64,000 bases of DNA from Allomuricauda sp. (GTDB lineage Bacteria; Bacteroidota; Bacteroidia; Flavobacteriales; Flavobacteriaceae). Shown here one piece after another: positions 8,897 through 17,500 of the stretch. The first letter of the stretch is position 1, and the number at the start of each line of letters is the position of its first letter. The stretch is from positions 58,493 through 122,492 of the forward strand of contig JASBTQ010000039.1 of assembly GCA_030148335.1 (NCBI GenBank), read 5' to 3'. The position numbers and the translations under genes were made by a program. The notes below the pieces were generated by a model. It did no database searches. It was not told where the DNA came from and was given only the letters and a program-made list of their open reading frames with translations.

Positions 8897-9463
8897 TTGG
8901 AAGAAATCCAACATTATTTTGAACAACATTTTGGGATTTCTTATCCCGATTGGGACTTGTTTTCTTCCAAACTGGTCCAATGTTCCTTTCCGAAAAAAAC
9001 GATGCTACTCTCCCAGGGCGAGACGGAAAACCATCTTTCCTTCGTGTCCAAAGGAATTGTGCGGCAGTATGTTCCTATGGATGATGGAGAACTCACTTTC
9101 GGCTTTGCTTTTAGTGGTTCCTTTATCAGTGCCTATGACTCTTTCATTTCGCGGACACCGTCCAAATATGTGGTAGAGACCATCTCTGAAACAATACTGT
9201 GGCGGTTGTCTTATGATGATCTTCAAAACGTATATGAAACTTCCCAAATTGGAGACCGGATCGGAAGGATGGCCAGCGAGGACCTGTTCTTGAAAAAGTC
9301 CAAACGGGAGCTTTCCCTGCTTTTGGATACTGCGGAAGAACGGTACCTAAAATTGTTCACGGAGCGTCCTGAAGTGATTCGTGAGATTCCTTTGAAATAT
9401 ATCGCATCCTATATCGGTGTCACGCCACAGGCACTGAGCCGTATCCGAAAACGCATTTCTTAA
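8897..9463 (+). CDS. Crp/Fnr family transcriptional regulator
   Basis: A 188-residue regulator. The N-terminal part is a cyclic-nucleotide-binding-like beta-roll (KTMLLSQGETENHLSFVSKG, then IVRQYVPMDDGELTFGFAF), followed by a dimer helix. The C-terminal part is a short helix-turn-helix ending IPLKYIASYIGVTPQALSRI. The start used is a TTG (8897); no in-frame ATG exists before the beta-roll begins, so a TTG start is likely. The cNMP phosphate-binding signature is not complete, as is usual for this short Bacteroidota subgroup, so the ligand is unknown. It is flanked by two DoxX-type genes on the same strand, which are possible targets. Confidence 0.85.
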   Translation: MEEIQHYFEQHFGISYPDWDLFSSKLVQCSFPKKTMLLSQGETENHLSFVSKGIVRQYVPMDDGELTFGFAFSGSFISAYDSFISRTPSKYVVETISETILWRLSYDDLQNVYETSQIGDRIGRMASEDLFLKKSKRELSLLLDTAEERYLKLFTERPEVIREIPLKYIASYIGVTPQALSRIRKRIS

Positions 9464-9520
9464 CCCAAGTTCATTGTTTACCATGGCCTTATTAAAGAAT
9501 TTTGGCCAAAAGAAAAATAA

Positions 9521-9976
9521 ATGAAACCCCTCTTTGTTCTACTGCTTGTATTTAGTATTGGCATATTGGCCCAAAAATGGTTGTCCGAAGTTATTGATTA
9601 CCGTCTTGCGGGGCGCATCGCCATGGCATGTATGTTAGTGTTCACCGCCATCGGGCATTTTGCTTTTTCGGATGGAATGAGCTCCATGCTGCCAGATTTT
9701 GTCCCCAATAAAAAAGAATTGGTGCTCATCACGGGCCTCATCGAAATCGTGTTGGGAGTTGGATTGATTTTTCCGCAATATCGCTATGTCTCAGCTTGGA
9801 TATTGATCGCTTTTTTTATTCTTGTGCTTCCGGCCAACATCAAAGCTGCGATGGAAAACATCAATTATCAAACAGGAAATGCTGACGGTCCCGGTTTGTC
9901 ATATTTATGGTTCCGGGTTTCTTTGCAATTGTTTTTTTGCCTTTGGGTATTTTTCTCGGCCATTCAGGGAAAATAA
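9521..9976 (+). CDS. DoxX family membrane protein
   Basis: A 151-residue membrane protein with four predicted helices. It shows the DoxX-type pattern RIAMACMLVFTAIGHFAF, then FVPNKKELVLITGLIEIVLG and ILIAFFILVLPANIKAAM, and a C-terminal helix. The GHF...LPDFVP...ITG..E...G spacing is typical of MauE/DoxX relatives. The role is unknown. It follows the Crp/Fnr-type gene by about 57 bp on the same strand and ends at a hairpin terminator. Confidence 0.78.
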   Translation: MKPLFVLLLVFSIGILAQKWLSEVIDYRLAGRIAMACMLVFTAIGHFAFSDGMSSMLPDFVPNKKELVLITGLIEIVLGVGLIFPQYRYVSAWILIAFFILVLPANIKAAMENINYQTGNADGPGLSYLWFRVSLQLFFCLWVFFSAIQGK

Positions 9977-9977
9977 A

Positions 9978-10001
9978 AAGCCCATCCTTTCGAATGGGCT
10001 T
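9978..10001. terminator. Hairpin terminator between convergent genes
   Basis: AAGCCCAT (9978-9985) pairs with ATGGGCTT (9994-10001) around a short CCTTTCGA loop. It starts just after the DoxX stop codon. The T-run after it is short, but the A-rich left side would give a U-run on the minus strand for the convergent OmpH-like gene. Confidence 0.65.
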
Positions 10002-10024
10002 GAATAGTTGATGTTGTTGTTTCT

Positions 10025-10531
10025 TTATTTCCCGTACTTCTCGTTCAAGATCTTAAGGATGGCATCGGTGAGGTCTTGGGCCTCTTCGCCATAGAGAACG
10101 GCACCACCGTCACCACCTCCCAAGATATAGGTGTAACCATTCTCTTTTCCGTATTTTTGGATCTCCTTTTTCACTTTTTTCACCAAGGAATCCATTTGGG
10201 TCTGGCTCGTCTGTTGCAACTGTTGTTCTTCCTGTTGCAATTGTTGTCCAACAAACTGTCCACGTTGTTGCAGTTGGGCATATGCTTCCTGGGCATTCTT
10301 TTGCGACATTTTCTCCGCCCTGGTCTGAAAATCCTGAAGATCCATCTGGAAGGCTTGGGAAATACTGTCCCTTTTCTTGCCCATGGCATCGGCCTTCGTC
10401 TTGAACCTGGCCTCAAGATCGATCCGTTCCTGGTAGTCGTCCATCAGTTTCACGCTGTCCACAAAACCGATCTTGTTCTGTTGGCACGCCATGGCAATCA
10501 AAGCAATGGCAAGTACTCCTAATTTTTTCAT
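10025..10531 (-). CDS. OmpH/Skp family lipoprotein chaperone
   Basis: A 168-residue protein with a lipoprotein signal (LIAMAC, Cys 16) and the start IGFVDSVKLMDDYQ typical of Skp/OmpH. A long glutamine-rich coiled coil follows (about residues 60-125). The C-terminal return segment YTYILGGGDGGAVLYG, then DLTDAILKILNEKY, is the conserved end of the family. Skp proteins hold unfolded outer-membrane proteins in the periplasm; this lipidated form would be anchored to a membrane. A TAttTTTG box lies just upstream. Confidence 0.9.
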   Translation of the reverse strand: MKKLGVLAIALIAMACQQNKIGFVDSVKLMDDYQERIDLEARFKTKADAMGKKRDSISQAFQMDLQDFQTRAEKMSQKNAQEAYAQLQQRGQFVGQQLQQEEQQLQQTSQTQMDSLVKKVKKEIQKYGKENGYTYILGGGDGGAVLYGEEAQDLTDAILKILNEKYGK

Positions 10532-10553
10532 CTTTCACGTTTTAAATGATGCG

Positions 10554-10561
10554 CAAAAATA
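10554..10561 (-). promoter_or_regulatory. -7 promoter box for the OmpH-like gene
   Basis: On the minus strand the sequence TATTTTTG fits TAnnTTTG and ends about 22 bp before the ATG at 10531. The gap up to 10771 contains no gene I can support. Confidence 0.45.
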
Positions 10562-10771
10562 GAAAAGCTTTTGGAATGCTTTCAACATCTTTCCAAGAAC
10601 TGAAAAATTAGTTTTTCCCCGTCATAAAGAAAACCTATGGCAAATGCGCTTTAAAATCGTCTATGATTATTGTTTTTGGGTCGCACAGAAGGTTTCTGTC
10701 ATTGTTTTATTTGAAGTCAATGGTGTTGTGGGCATTGGTGCCCAATCGTAAAACAGCGGCCCTGAAAATGC

Positions 10772-11602
10772 TTATTTCTTCCTTTTGAGAATGTAGATCA
10801 AGGAAGAATGCTCTTTGTTGAAGATGGCCATCAGATTCGACCACAGACCGACGAAAAAAGCACTGGGCAAATACCATTTGTTGCCTTTGTATTTTTCCGA
10901 CAGCATGGAAACATAAAACGCATCGAACCACATGGGGCGGATGGATGCCACTTCCATTCCGTTCCGATCGAAAAGTTTGGCGATGGAAGTTTTTGAAAAA
11001 TGCCAAAGGTGTCGAGGCACATCATAACCCGCCCAATACGTTCCGTAATGTTTCGCATCGAAAGATTTGAAATTGGGTACGGCAATGATCAAGGTTCCCT
11101 CTTCCTCCAAAAGTGAAATGATGTCGCTTATCTGGTCTTGGAGATTGGGAAGGTGTTCCAGTACATGCCAAAGGGTAATGGTCTGGAACTTTGTTCCCGA
11201 AAAGCTGTCCAGTTTCGGTTCCAAGGTCACACCCTTTTGCAAGGCAAGCTGTCTGGCCTTTGTATTCGGTTCCACTCCAGCAACCTCATACCCCTTGGAT
11301 TGGGCCAAAACCAGAAAATCCCCGGTTCCTGCACCGATATCCAGCAGAGATTTTGACTTATTGTTTTGATTGTCAACAAGTTGAATCTTGTTTTGAAGGT
11401 TTTTTTGCTTTACAGCCTGATATAGTTTGTCCGTAAATGATTTTTGGGAATCCGTATGGGAAATATAGTCCTCACTTTCGTAATAAGCATCCAAGTTTTC
11501 TGGTTGGGGACGTGTGACCAACATATCCAAAGCTTCATCCAAATGGAGTTCAAAGTCTTCTTTGGAAACCGAAAAATCTTTAGTTTTTAAAAACAACTTC
11601 AT
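10772..11602 (-). CDS. Class I SAM-dependent methyltransferase
   Basis: A 276-residue protein when started at the ATG at 11602. It carries the SAM-binding motif I LLDIGAGTGDFLVLA, motif II VAGVEPNTKARQLA, and ITLWHVLEHLPNLQDQI, EEGTLIIAVPNFKSFDA and DVPRHLWHF. The H-x-LEH-LPN plus VPRHLWHFS pattern is typical of a flavobacterial subgroup often found near cell-surface or tRNA genes; the substrate is unknown. The C-terminal WYLPSAFFVGLWSNLMAIF is hydrophobic and may touch the membrane. The start overlaps the stop of the upstream lipoprotein gene by 23 bp, so the two are probably translated together. Confidence 0.9.
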   Translation of the reverse strand: MKLFLKTKDFSVSKEDFELHLDEALDMLVTRPQPENLDAYYESEDYISHTDSQKSFTDKLYQAVKQKNLQNKIQLVDNQNNKSKSLLDIGAGTGDFLVLAQSKGYEVAGVEPNTKARQLALQKGVTLEPKLDSFSGTKFQTITLWHVLEHLPNLQDQISDIISLLEEEGTLIIAVPNFKSFDAKHYGTYWAGYDVPRHLWHFSKTSIAKLFDRNGMEVASIRPMWFDAFYVSMLSEKYKGNKWYLPSAFFVGLWSNLMAIFNKEHSSLIYILKRKK

Positions 11603-12125
11603 TGTAATTGTGGGTGGACAGATATTCATTTTTCAGGTCTCGAAGATAGGGCAAAACCAAATCCCTTGAAACAGATCCTTCCTTTAAGGCGTCATCTTCC
11701 GAATCACTAAACACCTCCAAAGCAATATACCAATTTCCAGTTCGTGATGTGTGGACTTCTTCCAAAATAGGTTCCATGTCCGCTGCTTGGGACAAAACCC
11801 CGTCAATGACCAATGGAATCAGATTGATGGTTTTTGTCGGGATCTCAACTTCATAGAAAGAAAAGAAAAAAGTGTTCCCCTCTATTTCAAAAGGAACCTC
11901 CACATCTACATAGTAATCATTTAGTTTAAATTTTGTGTTGATATACTGATAAAATTCGTTGGCGTCCTTTGGGTCTTCAAAAACAAAAACGGTTTTCTTG
12001 GGCAGTCCCCTTTTGAATTTTTTCCCTTTGGCAATCTTATAGTCCTTTATGTTTGGCGCTATCCGCAAGGGAATGCACGAACATATACAGAGGGCGGACA
12101 TTAAGATGATCAAAAATCTTTTCAT
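11580..12125 (-). CDS. Hypothetical lipoprotein
   Basis: A 181-residue protein when started at the ATG at 12125; an upstream extension exists but lacks signal-peptide features. MKRFLIILMSALCICSC is a lipoprotein signal with Cys near position 17. The mature part contains KTVFVFEDPKDANEFYQYI, then VDVEVPFEIEGNTFFFSFYEVE and a C-terminal LPYLRDLKNEYLSTHNYNE. I do not recognise a named family. It sits between mnmG and the methyltransferase on the same strand and overlaps the latter by 23 bp. Confidence 0.75.
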   Translation of the reverse strand: MKRFLIILMSALCICSCIPLRIAPNIKDYKIAKGKKFKRGLPKKTVFVFEDPKDANEFYQYINTKFKLNDYYVDVEVPFEIEGNTFFFSFYEVEIPTKTINLIPLVIDGVLSQAADMEPILEEVHTSRTGNWYIALEVFSDSEDDALKEGSVSRDLVLPYLRDLKNEYLSTHNYNEVVFKN

Positions 12126-12197
12126 GATGGTTTGGCTTGAACCAACTTCCATCAAAAATTAAGCCATACAGCTCTTGGAAAACGAAGTCTAAAAATA

Positions 12198-12215
12198 GTG
12201 TTCCACGTGGAACAC
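12198..12215. other. parS-like centromere site 1
   Basis: A perfect 18-bp palindrome, GTGTTCCACGTGGAACAC, containing the 16-bp core TGTTCCACGTGGAACA. This fits the near-universal ParB-binding consensus TGTTnCACGTGnAACA at every fixed position. It lies just downstream of the mnmG stop, outside any gene. ParB loads here and partitions the newly copied origin region. The same 16-bp core occurs again on the other side of mnmG. Confidence 0.85.
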
Positions 12216-12222
12216 CCCTCTT

Positions 12223-14091
12223 TTATCTCCCCAAAAAGACTAAAAGCACACTAATGTCTGCAGGAGAAACACCACTGATTCTGGATGCTTGTGAAATAGT
12301 CACAGGGCGAATGGACTCCAACTTTTCCCTTGCCTCGTAGGAAAGGGATTTTAATTTGGAATAATCAAAATTGTCAGGGATACGGACATTTTCCAAACGA
12401 TGCAATTTGTCGGCATTGCTTTTTTCTTTTTCGATATATCCTGAATATTTCACTTCAATTTCTGCTTGCTCCAATACCTCCGTGTCCAAATCATGTTCTC
12501 TCACAAAATCGGAAACCGACTCCAGTTGAAGCATATGGTCCATGGTCACCTTTGGTCTGGAAAATACCTTAAAAAGTTTGTCGGATTGACGTACCGCTGC
12601 AGAATCAACAGCCTCTAAAATAGGGTTCATTTCTTCGGGATCGAAGCTGGTTTTCTTGAAAAAGTCAACGAAGTATTTGGACTTTTCTTGCTTCCCCTCC
12701 ATCCTTCTCAATCGTTCTTCTTTCGCCAGTCCAATTTCATATCCCTTGGGTGTAAGCCTCAAATCCGCATTGTCCTGCCTCAATAAGGTTCGATATTCTG
12801 CGCGGGAAGTAAACATTCGATATGGCTCCTCCGTCCCTTTGGTAATCAAATCATCGACCAAAACACCTATGTAAGCTTCGTCCCTTTTGAGTACAAAAGG
12901 TTCTTTTTCATTGATCTTTAAGTGTGCATTTATACCAGCCATAAGTCCTTGTGAAGCTGCCTCCTCATAACCGGTTGTGCCATTAATCTGTCCCGCAAAA
13001 TAAAGGTTTTTGATGAGCTTTGTCTCTAGCGTGTGCTTTAATTGTGTGGGCGGAAAGTAATCGTATTCTATGGCATATCCCGGTCTAAAAAACTTGACAT
13101 GCTCAAACCCTTTAACTGATTTTAGGGCTTTATATTGGACGTCTTCAGGCAAGGAAGTTGAAAAACCGTTTACGTAAACTTCAACGGTATTCCATCCTTC
13201 AGGCTCCACGAAAATCTGGTGGGCGTCTTTGTCAGCAAAGCGGTTGATCTTGTCCTCAATGGAAGGGCAATATCGAGGCCCGATACTTTGTATTCGACCA
13301 TTGAACATGGGCGACCTATCAAACCCTTCTCGTAAAACATCGTGAACCAAAGCACTGGTGTGCGTCATGTGACAATCACGCTGCACCTTCAAAATAGGGG
13401 CGTCCAAATAGGAGAATTTCTCCGGTTTGGTATCCCCAGGCTGGGGTATCATTTTATCATAATCGAGAGAACGACCATCAACCCGAGGAGGGGTTCCAGT
13501 CTTCATTCTACCACTGTCAAAACCAAAATCCACTAGTTGTTCGGTAATTCCTGTTGCGGCCTTTTCCCCTGCTCTACCTCCTCCAAACTGTTTCTCTCCA
13601 ATATGAATAAGGCCATTCAAAAAAGTGCCATTGGTGAGTACAACGGCCTTGGATCTTATCTCTATTCCGAGGGACGTTCTCACACCAACAACCTTGTCCT
13701 TTTCAACCAAAAGGCCCGTGACCATGTCCTGATAAAAATCGGCATTTGGTGTATTCTCCAACGCTATTCGCCACTCTTCTGCAAAGCGCATACGGTCGTT
13801 CTGAGCCCTAGGACTCCACATGGCAGGCCCTTTTGATTTGTTGAGCATCTTGAACTGAATGGCAGATTTATCTGTAATGATTCCGCTATAACCTCCAAGC
13901 GCATCAATCTCGCGAACAATTTGCCCCTTGGCAATCCCGCCCATAGCCGGATTACAGGACATCTGCCCAATGGTCTGTAGGTTCATCGTGACCAAAAGTG
14001 TGCTAGAACCCATGTTCGCTGCCGCAGCCGTAGCTTCTGCTCCTGCATGGCCTCCACCAACTACTATGACGTCATATTCCTTCTCAAACAT
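12223..14091 (-). CDS. mnmG: tRNA uridine-5-carboxymethylaminomethyl modification enzyme MnmG (GidA)
   Basis: A 622-residue protein of normal length. It opens with the FAD-binding VIVVGGGHAGAEAT motif and has AMGGIAKGQIVREIDALGG, MKTGTPPRVDGRSLD, GTTGYEEAASQGLMAGINA and FTSRAEYRTLLRQDNADLRLT, all MnmG signatures. The C-terminal helical domain with ISGVSPADISVLLVFLG is present. With MnmE it adds the carboxymethylaminomethyl group to U34 of tRNAs. It follows ybeY closely on the same strand. In many bacteria this gene (gidA) lies near the replication origin; here it has a parS-like palindrome on each side. Confidence 0.98.
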   Translation of the reverse strand: MFEKEYDVIVVGGGHAGAEATAAAANMGSSTLLVTMNLQTIGQMSCNPAMGGIAKGQIVREIDALGGYSGIITDKSAIQFKMLNKSKGPAMWSPRAQNDRMRFAEEWRIALENTPNADFYQDMVTGLLVEKDKVVGVRTSLGIEIRSKAVVLTNGTFLNGLIHIGEKQFGGGRAGEKAATGITEQLVDFGFDSGRMKTGTPPRVDGRSLDYDKMIPQPGDTKPEKFSYLDAPILKVQRDCHMTHTSALVHDVLREGFDRSPMFNGRIQSIGPRYCPSIEDKINRFADKDAHQIFVEPEGWNTVEVYVNGFSTSLPEDVQYKALKSVKGFEHVKFFRPGYAIEYDYFPPTQLKHTLETKLIKNLYFAGQINGTTGYEEAASQGLMAGINAHLKINEKEPFVLKRDEAYIGVLVDDLITKGTEEPYRMFTSRAEYRTLLRQDNADLRLTPKGYEIGLAKEERLRRMEGKQEKSKYFVDFFKKTSFDPEEMNPILEAVDSAAVRQSDKLFKVFSRPKVTMDHMLQLESVSDFVREHDLDTEVLEQAEIEVKYSGYIEKEKSNADKLHRLENVRIPDNFDYSKLKSLSYEAREKLESIRPVTISQASRISGVSPADISVLLVFLGR

Positions 14092-14093
14092 AT

Positions 14094-14513
14094 CTATTGT
14101 TCCACGTGGAACATTTTAATTTTCTCTTCTTCCTTTCTTCTCATTTCAGCCTTCTCCTCAACGGTTTTGTCTCCATACCCCATGAGGTGTAATAAGCCGT
14201 GTGACATCACCCTGTGCAATTCATTTTCGAAGGCAACGCCAAAAGCATCGGCATTCTCCTTCACTCTATCCGTTGAGATAAATATGTCGCCTGAAATGGT
14301 CTTTCCTTTCGTGTAATCAAAAGTGATAATATCCGTAAGCGTATCGTGGTTCAGGTACTGCTGATTGAGCTCCAACAAATAGTCATCCGTACAAAAAATA
14401 TAGTCAATCTGACCACCAACAAAAGATTCAGATTCCAAAATTCTAGTTATCCAATCGGAATACTTGGTCTTATCATCCAGAATAAAATCAGACTTAAAAT
14501 GGAACTCGATCAT
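14094..14513 (-). CDS. ybeY: Endoribonuclease YbeY (rRNA maturation)
   Basis: A 139-residue protein when started at the ATG at 14513. It has DYLLELNQQYLNHDTLTDIITF, then GDIFISTDRV and the metal-binding core MSHGLLHLMGYGDKT. The third histidine of the E. coli motif is replaced by Lys (GYGDK), as is usual in Bacteroidota. YbeY is a single-strand-specific RNase needed for 16S rRNA 3' processing and ribosome quality control. Its start overlaps the DUF4175 gene by 20 bp, and mnmG starts 2 bp after its stop. The last codons (MFHVEQ and stop) are written by the parS-like palindrome, so the site doubles as coding sequence. Confidence 0.95.
   Translation of the reverse strand: MIEFHFKSDFILDDKTKYSDWITRILESESFVGGQIDYIFCTDDYLLELNQQYLNHDTLTDIITFDYTKGKTISGDIFISTDRVKENADAFGVAFENELHRVMSHGLLHLMGYGDKTVEEKAEMRRKEEEKIKMFHVEQ
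14098..14113. other. parS-like centromere site 2 (inside the ybeY 3' end)
   Basis: The same 16-bp perfect palindrome TGTTCCACGTGGAACA as at 12199-12214, 1.9 kb away. On the minus strand it encodes the last residues of YbeY (FHVEQ), and it lies only 7 bp before the mnmG start codon. Exact duplication of a 16-bp palindrome on both sides of mnmG is far beyond chance and matches the ParB-binding consensus. Confidence 0.85.
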
Positions 14514-17500
14514 TGTCAAAATACACTTTTACCTTCTTCTCAAAATTTTGCCGCAAAGGTAGTGCTTGTCTGTTTAATATCTCAATGTCGTTCTGGTAAT
14601 CTTTAAGCAGTTCCGGCTTGGTGATGATGGGATTGGTATAGTCAATCTTGTTCCCGGTGCTCTCTCGCTGTTCTTTCATCCCCTGTTCCATGGCCGCATT
14701 TTCCAACTTCATCAATTGGTGCTGGATGTTGTTTACCTTCGTGCGATTTCTTTCCGTGATACCATTCTCCAATAGATCGTTCTCGAAATCCTCCATTTGC
14801 ATCAATAGCTTTTTGGCCAAATCCTGATCTTCTTTTCGGATCATGTCCTGCAGTTGTTCCTCCAGCTTATGCCTGAGGTATTGTTGCTCCTTGTAAATCT
14901 CATAGATCTCACTCATGCCCATTTCATCGGAACCATTATTACGGCTTCCTTCGGCTTCACCATTCTCATTCTCTTGTCCATTCTCTCCTTTTTGCCCCTG
15001 CTCCTTTCCCTTGCCATCATCGCTTTGTTGCTTTCCCTCTCCTTGGGAACCTTGTTGCTCACCACCTTCTTTCGGTTTACTTCCCTGTTGTCCCTCACCT
15101 TCCATTTTCTCTTGGATACTTTGCTGCCCTTTGATAATGTCCGGCAACTGAAAATCCTGACCCTCACTGCCTCCCTGTCCAGAACCCATATTCTGTTGCA
15201 TATTGTCAAGAATATTAGCCAGAAAATCCGCCAAAGCATTGGTGGCGTTTATCACATATTGCTGATATGATGCCCCTTGATAAATTTGGTTCTCGGCTAT
15301 ACTTTCCAAAGATTTGTCAATGTTGTAATAGACTTCTGTGATCTGTTCATTCACAAACTCGGACAGTTCCACCCTTCGAAGGGACAAAGCAAATAAACTG
15401 TCGTCCACATGCTCAAAAAGACGTCTCAGGTTCTGTTGGTCCTTGACTGTTCGTGAGAACTGGGAAATGTCAGCGTCGGCCACTTGAAGGTTGTCGAAAA
15501 GCTGTTCTTGCTTGAACGAGAACGTGACCAAATTGTCCAAAATCTGTCGCAACATTTCGGCATCCTCAGAATCACTGGCTCCTCCTCCATCGCTGGCACT
15601 TTGCTGCAATGCCTGACTCAATTTCTTCATTTTCTGGGCAGCGGATTTTTGCTTTTTGGAGGCATTGTTCTGGGATTTGTGTTGCTGATTGTTTTGAGAA
15701 GATTGCTCATCGCCTTGTTGCTTGTTGATTTCTTCTAATGCATCCTTTTGATCTTGTTTTATGGCATCTGTTGCCTTCTTATCCGTGTTGATGTCGATGG
15801 GCTTTTTAAGTTCTTGGTTGTCCTTCTCTACTTCCCTAATATCTTTTTCAAGTTGATTGAAATCCTCGTTCAACTTTTGCTGTTCCTTATCCGAAAAATC
15901 TTGTCCAAGTTTGAGTTCGGATAAGGTGTTTTGCTTTTCAGAAAGTTTGTCGAGTTCCTTGGCTACCTGGGCCACTTTTTCGGTAACGTAATATCGTTTG
16001 GTAAGTTCCAGGATCTGCTCCAGGTTTCGGGTGTTCTTTCCTTGGTTCTTACCCAATTCCTCCAAGCGTTGTTGTAGCTCTTCCTTGTTGATCTTATCGG
16101 TAAGTTTGTTTAGTTCGTCCAGCAGTGCAGCATTCTTTTTGGCCTCCATCTCTTGGCGTTCCAACCGTTCTTGTAGCAACTTCTTCATTTCACTATCCTC
16201 GTTCTTCCCAATACTCTCCTTAAGTTCATTGCTGAACTTCTTCATCAACTCTTCTTGTTGCTGCTGCTTTTGTAGAAAATCCTTGATTTGGTTCTTGTCC
16301 TCAAAATTTAATGTCCGTTCTTCCTTCTGCTCCTGGTTCAGTTTGGACAATGTCTGTTCCTGTTCCTTGAACTTCTCCAATGAATTGCCCATTTTGGACA
16401 AAGTGGAATTCTGAAACTCCAACTCTTTGTTTTTCAATTGATTATCATCTAAAAAAGTAGTTGAAAAAATCTGGCTTTTGGTAACCTTTCCACCTCTAAT
16501 GCCATCATTATCAACCACTTCGAAGAATACTTTATAATTTCTGCCCGGCTCCAACTGCAATCCCGAGGGAAATGTGTAATAAAACTGATGGACATTGGTG
16601 CCAGGGCTTTCCAGAGTGACCCTCTGTACATTTTTATTGTCATCACTGGGGAAACAGACCACTCGAATGGATTGGATGCCATAATCGTCCGCAGCTTGAC
16701 CGGTATAAAATGATTGATTTGGGTTAAGCGAATCCAAAACCTGCTCTACCCTGACCGTGGCACTTGCGTCCTTTACAATATCCAGCGAATAGGCCAACCG
16801 CTCAAAATTGGAAACATGTTCATTGGCCGTAGTCAATTCGTATTCCAAATCATTGAAAAATCTGTTGCTGAATGTAAACCTATCGTCATCCTTGTTGAAT
16901 CCTTGGACAGTGTCCTTTGTGGCCATATCGATTCGACCTATATGTAAACCTTCAATCTGCCAACTCACCTTCGTTCCTTCGGGAATGGTAGCATTACCCG
17001 TTCCGGTAACGATTTCCGATGGCCTGTTGAGATATTTTGGAAAATCCAATTGCATTACAAAATCCGTCAAGGCGGGTGTTTCATAACTTTTGATGGTATA
17101 GCTTTGGGAATCCCACCCGTTCGCCGTGAGGTAAAAACTGGTTTCGGCAACAGGTGCCTCAAAGGTATAGGTGTAAATCCCGTCCTCTTGTTTCAACAAC
17201 AATTCTTTGCCCTCAATAACCATGTAAACACTTTCGGGCCGTACATCTCCTTCAATACCCACTTGAACGGTCAGAGGTTCACTGTCCAACACTTCAAGTT
17301 TGTCATTCAATATGCTGAAAGCGAAAGGCGCTGGACGCTCATAGGCCAAATCATAATTGACAACCCTATTGTACGAATTGAAAAAAGAAACAATATTGCC
17401 CGTCACCCAAATAAACCCAAGCAAGACCAATGGGATGATGATATACTTGGCATACCTGTAGCTTTCCTTAAAATTGATGGCCTCATAAAACGGAACGGTG

